A stretch of 64,000 bases of DNA. Source: Phycisphaeraceae bacterium. GTDB lineage: Bacteria; Planctomycetota; Phycisphaerae; Phycisphaerales; UBA1924. Positions within the stretch are counted from its first letter, which is position 1; each line of letters opens with the position of its first letter. Below, piece after piece: positions 33,831-43,315 of the stretch. The position numbers and the translations under genes were made by a program. The stretch covers positions 1 through 64,000 of the forward strand of contig JAHBXK010000004.1 in NCBI GenBank assembly GCA_019636535.1, written 5' to 3'. Below the pieces are notes generated by a model, which was not told the origin of the DNA, searched no databases, and saw nothing but the letters and a program-made list of their open reading frames with translations.

Positions 33831-34481
33831 ATGACAGAAGCAATCGACGGTCCAGTTTCGGTTCAGTCGTTGGATACGGTCGGGTCGGCGGGGGTGATGA
33901 TGGACCCGGCGAGGCTTCGGCTGGTTCGGGAGGTGACGGAGGAGCCGGCGTCGGCGACGGAGTTGGCGCGGCGGCTTGGGCTGACTCGGCAGCGGGTGAA
34001 CTACCACCTGAAGGAACTGGAGAAGGCGGGTGTGGTTCGGGAGGTGGGCCGTCGTCGGAAGCGGAACTGCGAGGAGCGGCTGATGCGGGCGACCGCGCGG
34101 GCCTATGTCGTCTCGCCGGGGGTGCTGGGGGATGTGTCGCCGGACCCGGCGCGGATCGAGGACCGGCGGAGTTCGGCGTACCTGGTGGCGGTGGCGTCGA
34201 AGGCGATCGGCGAGGTGAGCGCGTTGGGTGCGTGGGCGGAGCGGGCGGGGAAACGACCGACGACGGTGGCGCTGGAGGCGGAGATCGCGTTCGCCTCGGC
34301 GGAGGATCGGAAGGCGTTTGCGGAGGAACTGACGACGCTGGTTGCGCAGTTGGTGCGGGAGTATCACGCGCCGGACGCGGCGGGCGCAACGACTTTCAGG
34401 TTCATTGTGGGCGGATATCCGAAGTTCGCCGGACACGAGGAGAGCGCATTGATGGGCGGTGAGGAGGAGGTGGGAGCGTGA
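33831..34481 (+). CDS. ArsR-type helix-turn-helix transcriptional regulator
   Basis: Winged helix-turn-helix at residues of about 25-85: DPARLRLVREVTEEPASATE, then LARRLGLTRQRVNYHLKELE and KAGVVREVGRRRKRNCEERL. The C-terminal half (to residue 216) has no clear metal-binding Cys and is not recognised. It precedes an SRPBCC protein by about 90 bases, a known neighbour of this regulator class. The promoter carries two direct repeats, so the gene may repress itself. Confidence 0.85.
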   Translation: MTEAIDGPVSVQSLDTVGSAGVMMDPARLRLVREVTEEPASATELARRLGLTRQRVNYHLKELEKAGVVREVGRRRKRNCEERLMRATARAYVVSPGVLGDVSPDPARIEDRRSSAYLVAVASKAIGEVSALGAWAERAGKRPTTVALEAEIAFASAEDRKAFAEELTTLVAQLVREYHAPDAAGATTFRFIVGGYPKFAGHEESALMGGEEEVGA

Positions 34482-34570
34482 GGCGAGTTGGGGTATGCTG
34501 GTGCGATCGGTCGTCGGCGGGGTTTGGTGCGTGCGGAAGCGAACGATCGTGAGAAAGAGGAGCGTGCGGG

Positions 34571-35161
34571 ATGCTCGCGATTCTCTTGTGGGTGCTGTAT
34601 GCGGTTGTGGGGCTGGTGGTGGTGCTGACGGTGGCGGGGGTGGCGCTGCACGCGATGGGCAAGCGCCTGCCGGAGGAGCATCGCGGGCACGCGAAGATCA
34701 GGCTGCACCGGTCGGCGCAGGCGGTGTGGGACGCGATAACGGACTTTGAGAAGTATCCGAAGTGGGCGCCGGGTGTGACGGGGATGGAACGGCTGCCGGA
34801 CCACGACGGGCTGCCGAGTTACCGGCAGACGATGGGGCGGAACGCGTTCGTGCTGACGATCACGAAGTTCGTGCCGCCGGGGACGGGGGGGACTGCGCTC
34901 GGGAAGCGCGGGCGGTTTGAGACGACGATCGTGGACGATCACGATGGGCCATTCGGCGGGTCGTGGTTGTACACGATCACCCCGGAGGAGGACCTGCCGG
35001 ACGATGCGCCGGAGAGCACGCTGGAGATCGTGGAGATCGGGCGGATTCGGCCGGCGATGCCGCGCGCGATCATGAAGTACGTGATGGGGTACAACGCGTA
35101 CGTGAAGAAGTTTTTGAAGGGCGTGGCGCGGGCTTTCAACGAGCCGGCGCGGTTTGAGTGA
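34571..35161 (+). CDS. SRPBCC (START-like) protein with membrane anchor
   Basis: The N-terminal helix MLAILLWVLYAVVGLVVVLT is a membrane anchor. The rest is a START/polyketide-cyclase-like fold: IRLHRSAQAVWDAITDFEKY and PKWAPGVTGMERL are its usual start, and the last long helix AIMKYVMGYNAYVKKFLKGV its end. The fold binds hydrophobic ligands. The start is ATG 34571 with AGAGGAG about nine bases upstream. It is probably cotranscribed with the regulator. The ligand is unknown. Confidence 0.85.
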   Translation: MLAILLWVLYAVVGLVVVLTVAGVALHAMGKRLPEEHRGHAKIRLHRSAQAVWDAITDFEKYPKWAPGVTGMERLPDHDGLPSYRQTMGRNAFVLTITKFVPPGTGGTALGKRGRFETTIVDDHDGPFGGSWLYTITPEEDLPDDAPESTLEIVEIGRIRPAMPRAIMKYVMGYNAYVKKFLKGVARAFNEPARFE

Positions 35162-35170
35162 GGGGCGGGC

Positions 35171-35608
35171 TCAGCCTCCGTGCCGACCGGATTGACCGTC
35201 GCTCAGCACCAACGGGATGCCCGAACGCTTCGCCGCCTCGGTCAGGTTCCGGTCGATGGTGCAGAGCGGAAAGCCGAGGGTGATGGCCAGATCCAAGTAG
35301 GCCGCGTCGTAGGCGGTGAGTTGGTGCGGCCTGGCGAGGTGCGCGATCGTCGAAGCCGAGACAGCCGCGGCGCCGTCCGTCAGATTCACGCCGATCCCGT
35401 CGATCTCGGAGAGGTAGACCCGAGCGTGGTCGGGGCTGATCAACTTGCGTCGCTCGCGCACGAGCACGATGTTCGCGACTTCCAAGCGCCAGATCGGTGG
35501 CGCGTGGGCGTCGGCGGATTCGAGAAGCGTGTCGATGCGTCCGGAGTCCTGCGCGTCTCGGAAGAGCCAGGCCAGGGCCGCGCTCGCGTCGATGACGAAA
35601 GAGACCAT
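35171..35608 (-). CDS. vapC: PIN domain toxin (VapC family)
   Basis: This is a predicted ribonuclease of a type II toxin-antitoxin pair. FVIDASAALAWLF holds the first catalytic Asp. LEVANIV carries the next acidic residue and LTAYDAAYLDLAITLGFPLC, then TIDRNL, the last ones. It is 145 residues. Its ATG shares one base with the antitoxin stop (TGATG), so translation is coupled. Confidence 0.9.
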   Translation of the reverse strand: MVSFVIDASAALAWLFRDAQDSGRIDTLLESADAHAPPIWRLEVANIVLVRERRKLISPDHARVYLSEIDGIGVNLTDGAAAVSASTIAHLARPHQLTAYDAAYLDLAITLGFPLCTIDRNLTEAAKRSGIPLVLSDGQSGRHGG

Positions 35609-35859
35609 CAGCGGCGACCCTCGGCCAAGTCCTTGAGGATCTCTTCGCGCGAAGCGGGGAGGATCTGCTCGCGAACCTCGCGGATCGCCCGGAGCGCGTG
35701 GAGGCGACGGGCTTTCTGGTCCTCGTCCGGCGTGTCGGGGACGATCCTCACGCCGCGTTTGCCGCGCATGGTGACGCGGACGGACTTGCCGGTGGCCATG
35801 ACCCATCGGGCGATCTCGGAGAAGCGGGTTTTGGCCTCGAACATGCCGAACTCTTCCAC
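35608..35859 (-). CDS. vapB: Phd/YefM-type antitoxin (VapB)
   Basis: The sequence MFEAKTRFSEIARWVMATGK, then VRVTMRGKRGVRIVPD, is a Phd/YefM antitoxin N-terminal DNA-binding domain. The charged C-terminal helix would bind the toxin. I chose GTG 35859 because GGGAGG lies five bases upstream; this gives EEFGMFEAK as the start, as in the family. An in-frame TTG 35886 lies inside the operator. It sits directly behind two identical palindromes and represses its own operon by analogy. Confidence 0.88.
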   Translation of the reverse strand: MEEFGMFEAKTRFSEIARWVMATGKSVRVTMRGKRGVRIVPDTPDEDQKARRLHALRAIREVREQILPASREEILKDLAEGRR

Positions 35860-36184
35860 GGCGGACCTCCCAACTAGTTGGATCAACTAGTTGATTGTAC
35901 GGATCGGGCGGGGGGTGGGTTGCCTGAAGTTCGCGACCGATTGGCGTGCGGGGGGTGCTGGTGGTCCGGGCAAGATGGGCGGGATGTGGGGACGGGCGAT
36001 CGTCCGGAAGCGCGTGGAGTGGCCGGTAAAGGCGTGGCTGCGCAGATTGTCCCCTGAATTGGGGGGCATCAAACAGAATCGGGGTTAGGTTGTCTCCGCT
36101 GGCTTTCGCGCAGGAACTGCGCTCCGGGTCCTCTTCAGGGGACGGCCCGGGGCAACCGGCGTGAGGGCGGCGGAGGGCCTGGCC
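35860..36184. other. Intergenic between the toxin-antitoxin pair and the PEPK protein
   Basis: Apart from the operator at 35871-35893 there is no gene. Near 35995-36010 a short CGATCG-centred symmetric sequence is visible, of unknown meaning. Confidence 0.4.
35871..35893 (-). promoter_or_regulatory. Twin-palindrome operator of the toxin-antitoxin pair
   Basis: Two copies of the ten-base palindrome CAACTAGTTG lie at 35871-35880 and 35884-35893, separated by GAT. They are immediately upstream of the antitoxin ribosome site. Two adjacent identical palindromes are the usual operator form for Phd-type antitoxin dimers. Confidence 0.82.
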
Positions 36185-38920
36185 ATGTGCAGGCGCGAAC
36201 GGTCGTCCCCGGTTCGTCGGGTGGGTTTGGTCGCGGCGTCGCTTCTGGCGGTGCTGACGGTCGGCACGGGCTCGGTCTCGGGCGCGGTGCGCGTGGTGGT
36301 GACGGGCGGGAGCGGGACGCTCTCGTCGCAGAACGTCACGGCGGGTCCGAACGGCGCGATCGTGCGGTTCACGGTGACGGCGAGCGGCTCAGCGCACGTG
36401 GCGGTTGAGACGGACACGCCGGCCGAGATCGATCTGATCGAGATCGAGAGCAACCGTGCGGACGTAAACCAGCCAGCGGTGGTGTTTCTGACGGTGCGCG
36501 AGCAGCCGGGGACGGCGGGGAAGTTGATCCGCGTGGGGACGGTTCGGATGGTGTCGGTGGACACGATCCTGGATGCGGAGTTGGTGATCGACAGCATCGA
36601 GACGAGCAAGACCTCGACCGGGGGCGGCGGGAACATCGGCGTTGCGGGGGAGACTCGCGGCGGGGTGATCCGGGCGCACCAGGTGCTGAACCTGGTGGCG
36701 GCGGGGAACCTGACGGCGGACGTGCAGGCGGTGGGTCGTGCGGGCGCTGCGACGCTGGACATCGCGCGGTTGGAGACGCGCGGGCGGCTGCTCGGGCGCG
36801 TGCATTGCCAGAAGGGGTACATGGGGCTGGTGGTGGCGGACCAGGGGATCGGCGACCCGGCGGGAACATCGGGGGACGCGGGGACGGCGACGCCGCCGAC
36901 GTGGATCAGGGCGCAGGAGGGGATTCGCGAGATCCGCGCGGCGAGCGTTCACGACGCGTCGATCACGTCGGGGTATGCCGGGACGCCGCGTGGGAACCTT
37001 CAACGGCTGAACATCACGGGTGACTTCGCGGGCTCGCTGTGGTGCGGGGCGCTTGCGCCGACGGACGAGAGTTTCCCGGCGCGCGGTCTGAGCGTGGGCG
37101 GGCACATGACGGGCACGATGTTCTTCGAGCGGGCGACGATCTGCCAGATGCAGATCGGGGGGATGCTGAGCGGCGTGATCGAGACGGGGTCGGTGGCATC
37201 GCACCAGCCGGTGACGGACCCGACGCGTCGGACGGACATCACGCTGGGCGGGCTGCCGGCGGGTGGCGCGTTTGTGTCGCGCGACACGGTGGGCGGGCCG
37301 ATCACGCTGAACGGGGACCTGGGCGGGTTGATCGACGTGGGGAGCGCCGGCGCGGGGAACCTCGCGGCGGATGTGACGGTGCACGGCTCGATCGACGGGA
37401 CGGTGCGCGTGGCGGGGTCGATCAACGCGAATCGGAAACTGCGCGCGACGCAGGCGCTGAGCGAGTCGGGGCGGGTGCTGATCGGACGGAACCTCGCGGG
37501 GACGGTTGAGGTGGGTGCGATGGGGCTTCGCGGGATGCTGCTGGTGAACGAGCGGCACGGCGTTGGCAGCGCAGCCGCGGGGACGTGGACGGGGACGGTG
37601 AAAGTCGGGAGTGCAAGTTACACGAACCCGCCGGACGGCGAGCACGGCGCTGCGCGGGAGATGATCGGTGGGGGCGTCATGGCGCTGGTGCCGTACCGGC
37701 TGGCGCGGGAGTTGTGCTCACCGATGCACGAAGCGCTGACGCCGATCGAGGGTCGGCTTTTCAACGTGCTGGACGGGCATGAGTACGCGCGGCTTCGGCT
37801 GGAGTCGTACGGCCCGCTGGTGCTGGACACGAGCGCTGCGGGGTGGCACGAGGCGGTGCGGATCGAGCGGCGGGTGGGGAGCGAGCAGGTGATCAACGGT
37901 GCGGCGAGCGATGCGCCGTGCCAGTGGCAGGAGGCGTCGCACCTGTTCGACGTGTGGGTTGAAGATGAAGGCGATCCGAGGACGCTGTTGATCGAATCGT
38001 CGGGGATCGGATTCCCACCGACGGGTGAGTATCGGGTGCTGCCGAGCGCGCTGCGGAGCGATGAGACACCGATGCGGCCGATGGTGATGTGGCCGACGAG
38101 TTGTGATGGTCAGGGTGCGTACACGTTCCGCGTGGTGCTGGAGTGTCCCGCTGTGCCGGTGCCGCCGGAACCGGAGCCGGAACCGGAACCCAAGCCCGAG
38201 CCGAAACCCGAGCCCAAGCCTGAGCCGAAACCGGAACCCAAGCCCGAGCCGGAGCCGGAACCGAAACCGGAACCGAAGCCGGAACCCAAGCCTGAGCCGA
38301 AACCGGAGCCCAAGCCTGAACCGGAACCGAAGCCGGAGCCCAAGCCCGAGCCGAAGCCGGAACCCAAGCCCGAGCCTAAGCCCGAGCCGAAGCCGGAACC
38401 CAAGCCGGAGCCCAAGCCTGAGCCGAAGCCCGAGCCTGAACCGGAGCCGAAGCCGGAGCCCAAGCCCGAACCCAAACCGGAACCGGAGCCTGAACCGAAG
38501 GACCCGGATGATCCGATCATTCCGCCGGACGTGACGCCGACTGATCCCACCCCGCCCCCGCCGGAAGAACCGGAGCCGACGGACCCGAACGACGACCCGA
38601 TCATTCCGCCGTGGTTCACGCCGCTCGGCGGTGCGTGGGTGGAGCCTGTGGCGGACGTGGACGGCGATGGAGAGCCGGATGTCTGTCAGAGTGCGCAGCC
38701 GCCCGCGCCGGAGCCGGTGTGCCCTTGCGACGTGGAGGAGGACGGCCGACTGGACCTTGGTGATCTGCTGTCGTTCTTGTCGGACTGGAGCGCGAACCTC
38801 GGCGCATCGGTGACGCCCGGCGAGTCGGGCGACTTCACCGGCGACGGCGTGGTGGACCTTGCGGACCTTCTGGGGTTCCTTGACTGCTGGCTGCCGAACC
38901 TGGGCGGGACGTGCCCGTGA
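36185..38920 (+). CDS. Exported protein with PEPK-repeat linker and dockerin-like end
   Basis: ATG 36185 begins [20 protein letters not shown], then [14 protein letters not shown], a signal peptide with twin-Arg-like charge. GTG 36161 is an alternative. The first 650 residues are a beta-rich repeat body with many Gly/Thr (LTADVQAV...[11 protein letters not shown]). A linker of about 115 residues is almost wholly EPKP/EPEP. The end has two dockerin-like repeats ([20 protein letters not shown] and [18 protein letters not shown]). The secreted body is unrecognised. The linker is likely a rigid polyproline spacer that holds the dockerin away from the body. Confidence 0.8.
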   Translation: MCRRERSSPVRRVGLVAASLLAVLTVGTGSVSGAVRVVVTGGSGTLSSQNVTAGPNGAIVRFTVTASGSAHVAVETDTPAEIDLIEIESNRADVNQPAVVFLTVREQPGTAGKLIRVGTVRMVSVDTILDAELVIDSIETSKTSTGGGGNIGVAGETRGGVIRAHQVLNLVAAGNLTADVQAVGRAGAATLDIARLETRGRLLGRVHCQKGYMGLVVADQGIGDPAGTSGDAGTATPPTWIRAQEGIREIRAASVHDASITSGYAGTPRGNLQRLNITGDFAGSLWCGALAPTDESFPARGLSVGGHMTGTMFFERATICQMQIGGMLSGVIETGSVASHQPVTDPTRRTDITLGGLPAGGAFVSRDTVGGPITLNGDLGGLIDVGSAGAGNLAADVTVHGSIDGTVRVAGSINANRKLRATQALSESGRVLIGRNLAGTVEVGAMGLRGMLLVNERHGVGSAAAGTWTGTVKVGSASYTNPPDGEHGAAREMIGGGVMALVPYRLARELCSPMHEALTPIEGRLFNVLDGHEYARLRLESYGPLVLDTSAAGWHEAVRIERRVGSEQVINGAASDAPCQWQEASHLFDVWVEDEGDPRTLLIESSGIGFPPTGEYRVLPSALRSDETPMRPMVMWPTSCDGQGAYTFRVVLECPAVPVPPEPEPEPEPKPEPKPEPKPEPKPEPKPEPEPEPKPEPKPEPKPEPKPEPKPEPEPKPEPKPEPKPEPKPEPKPEPKPEPKPEPKPEPKPEPEPEPKPEPKPEPKPEPEPEPKDPDDPIIPPDVTPTDPTPPPPEEPEPTDPNDDPIIPPWFTPLGGAWVEPVADVDGDGEPDVCQSAQPPAPEPVCPCDVEEDGRLDLGDLLSFLSDWSANLGASVTPGESGDFTGDGVVDLADLLGFLDCWLPNLGGTCP
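38158..38505 (+). repeat. Coding repeat, EP/KP dipeptides
   Basis: This coding region is made of short units GAGCCGAAG, GAACCCAAG and similar, with synonymous variation (GAG/GAA and CCG/CCC/CCT), encoding an alternating EPKP/EPEP chain. Variation at third positions means that the repeat is old or maintained at the protein level. Confidence 0.9.
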
Positions 38921-38935
38921 GGTGACGGGGACCGA

Positions 38936-40210
38936 TCAGGCGGAGTAGCGGCCGAGGATGAGGGTCACGTTGTGGCCGCCGAAGCCGAAGGTGTTGTTCA
39001 TGACGTAATCGACCCGGCGTTCGCGCGCGTGGTGCGGGACGAGGTCGAGGTCGAAGCCTTCGTCGGGGTTGTCGAGGTTGATGGTGGGGGCGATGACGCC
39101 GTCGGTGAGTGCGTGGACGCAGGCGATGGTCTCGATGGCGCCGGAGGCGCCGAGGCCGTGGCCGTGCATGGACTTGGTGGAGGACATCATGAGTTTGCCG
39201 CCGCGTGACTTGACGGCGTGATCGCCGAAGAGCGTCGAGACGGCCTGGACCTCGGCCTTGTCGCCGAGGGGCGTGCTGGTGCCGTGGGCGTTGACGTAGC
39301 CGATCTGGTCGTTGTTGAGTTTGGCGTCCTGCATGGCCCAGCGCATGGAACGCATGGCGCCTCGGCCGGCGGCGTCGGGCGCGGTGATGTGTGTTCCGTC
39401 GGAGGCATTGGCGTGGCCGACGATCTCGGCGAGAATGCGCGCGCCGCGCTTGCGGGCGTGCGCTTCGGACTCGAGGACGTACATGGCGGCGCCCTCGGCG
39501 AGGACGAAGCCGTCGCGGTTTCGGTCGAAGGGGCGGCTTGCGCGCGTGGGCTCGTCGTTGCGTGTGGAGAGGGCGGTCATGGTCATGAAAGCGCCGACGC
39601 AGAGGGGGCTGACGGCGGCCTCAGCGCCGCCGGCGATCATGACGTCGGCGTGGCCCTTGCGGATGTACTCGGCGGCGTCGCCGATGGCGTGGCCGGAGGA
39701 AGCGCAGGCGGTGGCGTGGGCGGAGGCGGGGCCCTGCAAGCCGAACATGATGGAGATGTTGCCGGTGGCGGCGTTGACCATGAGTTTGGGGACGGTCAAG
39801 GGGGAGAGGCGGTGCGGGCCCTTCTCGTGCATGACCAGGACGCCGTCTTCGATGGTGATGATGCCGCCGACACCCGAACCGACGACGACGCCGCAGCGCT
39901 CGGGGTCTTCGGATGAGAAGTTGACGCCGGAGTCGTTGACGGCCTCAACGGCGGCGCCCATGCCCAGGAGGGAGAAGCGGTCGTAGCGGCGGGCGAGGGC
40001 GGGCTCGATCCACGGGCCGGGGGACCAGTTCAGGACCTGTCCGGCGATGCGGACCTTCCACTTGTCGTCGAACTTGGCGAACTCTGGGCCGTGGATGCGG
40101 GTGATGCCGGAGCGGCCCTCGCGCATGCCGGCCCAGGTGGATTTGGCGTCGTGGCCGAGGTTGGTGATGGCCCCCATGCCGGTGATGACGACGCGCGGGC
40201 GGTTGTTCAT
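38936..40210 (-). CDS. fabF: Beta-ketoacyl-ACP synthase II
   Basis: FabF elongates fatty acyl-ACP with malonyl-ACP. The catalytic Cys is in HATACASSGHAIGDAAEYI at about residue 170. The two His are in NAHGTSTPLGDKAE and SMHGHGLGASGAIETI, the last being SMTGHLLGAAG in most family members. It ends NTFGFGGHNVTLILGRY. The length is 424 residues. ATG 40210 is preceded by AGAGGA. Next to acpP, 233 bases away in the same direction; they are likely an operon with a short gap. Confidence 0.93.
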   Translation of the reverse strand: MNNRPRVVITGMGAITNLGHDAKSTWAGMREGRSGITRIHGPEFAKFDDKWKVRIAGQVLNWSPGPWIEPALARRYDRFSLLGMGAAVEAVNDSGVNFSSEDPERCGVVVGSGVGGIITIEDGVLVMHEKGPHRLSPLTVPKLMVNAATGNISIMFGLQGPASAHATACASSGHAIGDAAEYIRKGHADVMIAGGAEAAVSPLCVGAFMTMTALSTRNDEPTRASRPFDRNRDGFVLAEGAAMYVLESEAHARKRGARILAEIVGHANASDGTHITAPDAAGRGAMRSMRWAMQDAKLNNDQIGYVNAHGTSTPLGDKAEVQAVSTLFGDHAVKSRGGKLMMSSTKSMHGHGLGASGAIETIACVHALTDGVIAPTINLDNPDEGFDLDLVPHHARERRVDYVMNNTFGFGGHNVTLILGRYSA

Positions 40211-40442
40211 GGCCGGGGATCCTCTTTCAACAGCGGAACGAAGGGCACGCAGCCGGCGGTTGTGCCGGTGGTGACTCTAGTCGCGGCGGGGGCGCTGGGT
40301 CGCTGCGCCGATGCGGGGAGCATGGCGCTACGGCGGCACGGGCGCAGGGCGCGGTGGGTGCGTACGGAGAGCGCGAGGACGGGGAGCGTCCGCGGTGTGT
40401 TGGGCGCTGCTGGATGGAGAGGGCCGAAGACGGGCCGGCTGG

Positions 40443-40688
40443 TCAGGCGCCGGTGGCCTGCTTGATGAACTCGATGGCCTGTCCGACGGTCTTGATGTTC
40501 TCGGCCTGCTCGTCGGGGATGGAGGTCTCGAAGGCGTCTTCGAAGTCCATGACGAGTTCGACCCGGTCGAGGCTGTCGGCGTTGAGGTCGTCGACGAAAC
40601 TTGTTGCGCGGCTGATTGAGCCCTTGTCGGCGCCCATTTTGTTCGCGACGATCTCGATGACTTTGGCTTCGATTTCTGCTTCGGTCAC
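40443..40688 (-). CDS. acpP: Acyl carrier protein
   Basis: ACP carries growing acyl chains on phosphopantetheine. DDLNADSLDRVELVMDFEDA contains the Ser that is modified (DSLD). The length is 81 residues, acidic as usual. The start is GTG 40688 with GGAG eight bases upstream. It precedes fabF on the same strand. Confidence 0.95.
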   Translation of the reverse strand: MTEAEIEAKVIEIVANKMGADKGSISRATSFVDDLNADSLDRVELVMDFEDAFETSIPDEQAENIKTVGQAIEFIKQATGA

Positions 40689-41262
40689 GGGTGATTCTCC
40701 GGGCTGACGCCCCTTTGTGCCCCGCCCCCCCGCCCCACCCCACCGATCGGCCCGGCGTCCGACCCCAGCGCATGCTGCGAGGGGCGGCCCGACGAAGGGT
40801 CAAATATAGACGAAGGATGACCGAATCTCCAAACCGGATCGGGGGGTTCGATCGTAGTTTGTTTGGATAGGACGCGTGAGGGTGGTGTCGGCGGTGCGCG
40901 GCGGCGGGGCGGAGAGCGGGTGCGGTGGGGAGGCTCGGGCGTGGGCGGTGGGTGCTTGGCGAGGCGAGGCGAGGCGAACGGGGCGCGCGCGAGCGAGCGA
41001 GCGCGGGTGATTGACGGGTACTTGAAATTGGCGGTGGTTGAAGCGGCGGAGGGTGCGAAGGGGAGTCGGTGCGCAATCGCCGCGCGATCGGGGAAGGGGT
41101 TGGGGTAAAGCGTGGCGAGGTCCAGTGGGGCTCGTTATTGGTCGATAGGTTCCGGCTTGCGCTGGCGAGTCGGCCGAGAGGCGGACGGGCGCGGGCACGG
41201 TTGATCCGGAGCGCATCATTCCGCGTATTTCTCTGCGGGACGCTCTGGGCCGTTGTGTTTGA
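40689..41262. other. Intergenic before the DUF1444 gene
   Basis: No gene is supported in about 570 bases. An AT-rich patch near 40797-40870 ('gtcaaatatagacg') may hold the acpP promoter. Short simple repeats occur at about 40960 (gaggc units) and 40990 (gagc units). Confidence 0.45.
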
Positions 41263-42096
41263 ATGGACACGGACCCATCCATGGCACGGATGCCCAGAGA
41301 GCCCGAAGCGTTCGCGGAGCAGGTTGCGTATCTGCTTCGAAGGCTGCAGCCGGATCACTCGATCCAGTTCGTCGGTCCGCGCGAGTTGATCGTGGACGGC
41401 CGTCGGCTGGACCTGGAGAACCTGTACCGGCTGGTGAATCACGACGTTGATCGGGGTCAGGAGATCGTGGAGCACTACCTGGAACAACTGTTCAACGGTG
41501 AGTCGCTGAGCCTGAGCGCGGCGAGCTTTGACTTTGTGCGGCCGCGGATCATGCCGCGGATCCAGCCGGAGACGATCTTCGAGCACTTGTCTCGCGAGCA
41601 GGTTGCGCACGTGCAGTATGTGAACGGGACGGTGATCGTGTTCGTGATCGACCTGCCGCAGATGACGGTGAGCGTGACGACGGAGCAGATGGTTCGGTGG
41701 GGCGTGCAGGTGGACGATCTCGAGGAGATCGCGCGGAAGAATCTGGACACGTACGCGCCGGAACTGAGTTTCCAGATCGTGAAGAGCAAGGAGGGGGGGA
41801 CGGCGGCGATTCTGAACGAGCAGGACGGGTATGACGCGGCACGGCTGCTGCTGACGAGTCTGCACGGGAAGTTGGCGTCGAAGATGGGGGGGAATTTTTA
41901 TGTTGCGACGCCGGCGCGGGACATGTTCATCGCGATGTCGCACGGGCCGGAGCCGTTTTTGAACCGGCTGCGCGGGCGCGTGAAGCACGACTATCGGCGA
42001 TTGCCGTACCCGATCACGAGCGAGTTGTTCTACGTGACGCGGGACGGCGTGGCGGGGACGCTGGAAGCGCCGCCGGCGAGCAGCGAGGCGGCGTGA
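41263..42096 (+). CDS. DUF1444 family protein
   Basis: The protein is 277 residues and soluble. The sequence VTTEQMVRWGVQVDDLEEIA, then RKNLDTYAP, is typical of the DUF1444 family, whose function is unknown. The end has DMFIAMSHGPEPFLNRLRGR. The start is ATG 41263 or ATG 41281; neither has a clear ribosome site. Unlinked to its neighbours. Confidence 0.8.
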   Translation: MDTDPSMARMPREPEAFAEQVAYLLRRLQPDHSIQFVGPRELIVDGRRLDLENLYRLVNHDVDRGQEIVEHYLEQLFNGESLSLSAASFDFVRPRIMPRIQPETIFEHLSREQVAHVQYVNGTVIVFVIDLPQMTVSVTTEQMVRWGVQVDDLEEIARKNLDTYAPELSFQIVKSKEGGTAAILNEQDGYDAARLLLTSLHGKLASKMGGNFYVATPARDMFIAMSHGPEPFLNRLRGRVKHDYRRLPYPITSELFYVTRDGVAGTLEAPPASSEAA

Positions 42097-42204
42097 GGCC
42101 GGGCGCGTGTCGCGAGCGTTGAACGCGACCGTGGCTTCAACGCGGAGACGCAGAGACGCCGAGAGGGTGCCGGGCGCAGCGCATGATCCGCGTACGCTCT
42201 TTGC

Positions 42205-42978
42205 GTGAAACCGCCGCGTATCGACCGTGATCCGCATGAAAGCCACGACCCCGGCCGGGCGGTGGTGCTGCTTTCGGGCGGTTTGGATTCGGCGGTGACG
42301 CTGGCGGTGGCGGCGCGGCGGGACGGTCGGGTGTGCCACGCGATCACTTTCGACTATGGGCAGCGGCACAGGCACGAACTGGAAGCGTCGGACCGGGTGG
42401 CGGCGTCGCTGGGCGTTGGGCCGGAGCGGCGGCTGCGGCTGCGGATCGATCTGCGGGCGATCGGCGGCTCAGCGCTGACGGACGATGCGATCGGTGTGCC
42501 GAAGGACGGGCGGAGCGCGGGGGGGGCGGGGGGGGCGGCGGGTGAGATCCCGATGACGTATGTGCCCGCGCGGAACCTGATCTTTCTGAGTTGTGCGGCG
42601 GGGTATGCCGAGACGATCGGGGCGGGGTCGATCTACATCGGTGTGAACGCGGTGGACTTTTCGGGGTATCCGGACTGCCGGGAACCGTTTCTGCGCGCTT
42701 TCGAGCGTGCGGCCGCGCTGGGGACGCGGGCAGGGGCGGAGGCGGATGAGGGCGGTGGTGGGGCGGTGCGTGTGGTGTCGCCGCTGGTGCATTTGAGCAA
42801 GGCGGAGATCATCCGGCTCGGGGCGGAGTTGGGTGTGGACTATGGGCTGACGCACTCGTGCTACGACCCGGTGGTGCGACGCGGGGAGGTGCTGGCGTGC
42901 GGCGGGTGCGACTCGTGCCGGATTCGGCGGGAGGGGTTTGCGTCGGCGGGGGTGGCGGACCCGACGAGGTACGCATGA
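42205..42978 (+). CDS. queC: 7-cyano-7-deazaguanine synthase QueC
   Basis: QueC converts carboxydeazaguanine to preQ0 with ATP and ammonia in queuosine biosynthesis. [18 protein letters not shown] is the PP-loop. [16 protein letters not shown] and [17 protein letters not shown] follow. The zinc site is CYDP with CGGCDSC. The length is 257 residues, with a Gly-rich insert at about 103-115. The start is GTG 42205, with no clear ribosome site. It overlaps the DUF167 gene (ATGA). Confidence 0.94.
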   Translation: MKPPRIDRDPHESHDPGRAVVLLSGGLDSAVTLAVAARRDGRVCHAITFDYGQRHRHELEASDRVAASLGVGPERRLRLRIDLRAIGGSALTDDAIGVPKDGRSAGGAGGAAGEIPMTYVPARNLIFLSCAAGYAETIGAGSIYIGVNAVDFSGYPDCREPFLRAFERAAALGTRAGAEADEGGGGAVRVVSPLVHLSKAEIIRLGAELGVDYGLTHSCYDPVVRRGEVLACGGCDSCRIRREGFASAGVADPTRYA

Positions 42979-43304
42979 GTGGGGTTGCGGGCGTGCGGAT
43001 CGAGGCGGAGGGGGGCGCGGGGGTTGCGGGAGAGCCCGCGGGCGTGCTGTTGCACGTGAAGGCGGTGCCGGGGGCGAAGCGGGACGGGATCGTGGGAGCG
43101 CTGGGGGAACGGCTGAAGGTGCGTGTGAGCGCGCCGCCGGAGGGTGGGAGGGCGAACCGGGCGATCTGCGCGCTGCTGGCGGAGCGCTTGGGGCTGTCAG
43201 CGCGGGACGTAGAGGTGGTGCGCGGGGCGACGAGCGCGGAGAAGGTGGTGCGGGTGCGCGGGTTGACGGTGGAGGGGGTTCGGGCGCGGCTGGGGGAGGG
43301 GTGA
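42975..43304 (+). CDS. DUF167 (YggU-like) family protein
   Basis: The 109 residues include [20 protein letters not shown], then [20 protein letters not shown] and [17 protein letters not shown], the full DUF167 pattern. Function is unknown. The first 20 residues are a Gly-rich extension. The ATG lies in the last codon of queC, so translation is coupled. Confidence 0.88.
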   Translation: MSGVAGVRIEAEGGAGVAGEPAGVLLHVKAVPGAKRDGIVGALGERLKVRVSAPPEGGRANRAICALLAERLGLSARDVEVVRGATSAEKVVRVRGLTVEGVRARLGEG

Positions 43305-43315
43305 GGGGGCGAGCG

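Noticed and set aside
38158-38505. The EPKP repeat as a genomic satellite or assembly artefact
   Set aside because: Third-position variation within an unbroken frame indicates a maintained coding repeat.
40207-42375. A 722-residue minus-strand frame across acpP, the DUF1444 gene and queC
   Set aside because: It overlaps three recognisable genes and is Arg/His/Pro-rich; a shadow.
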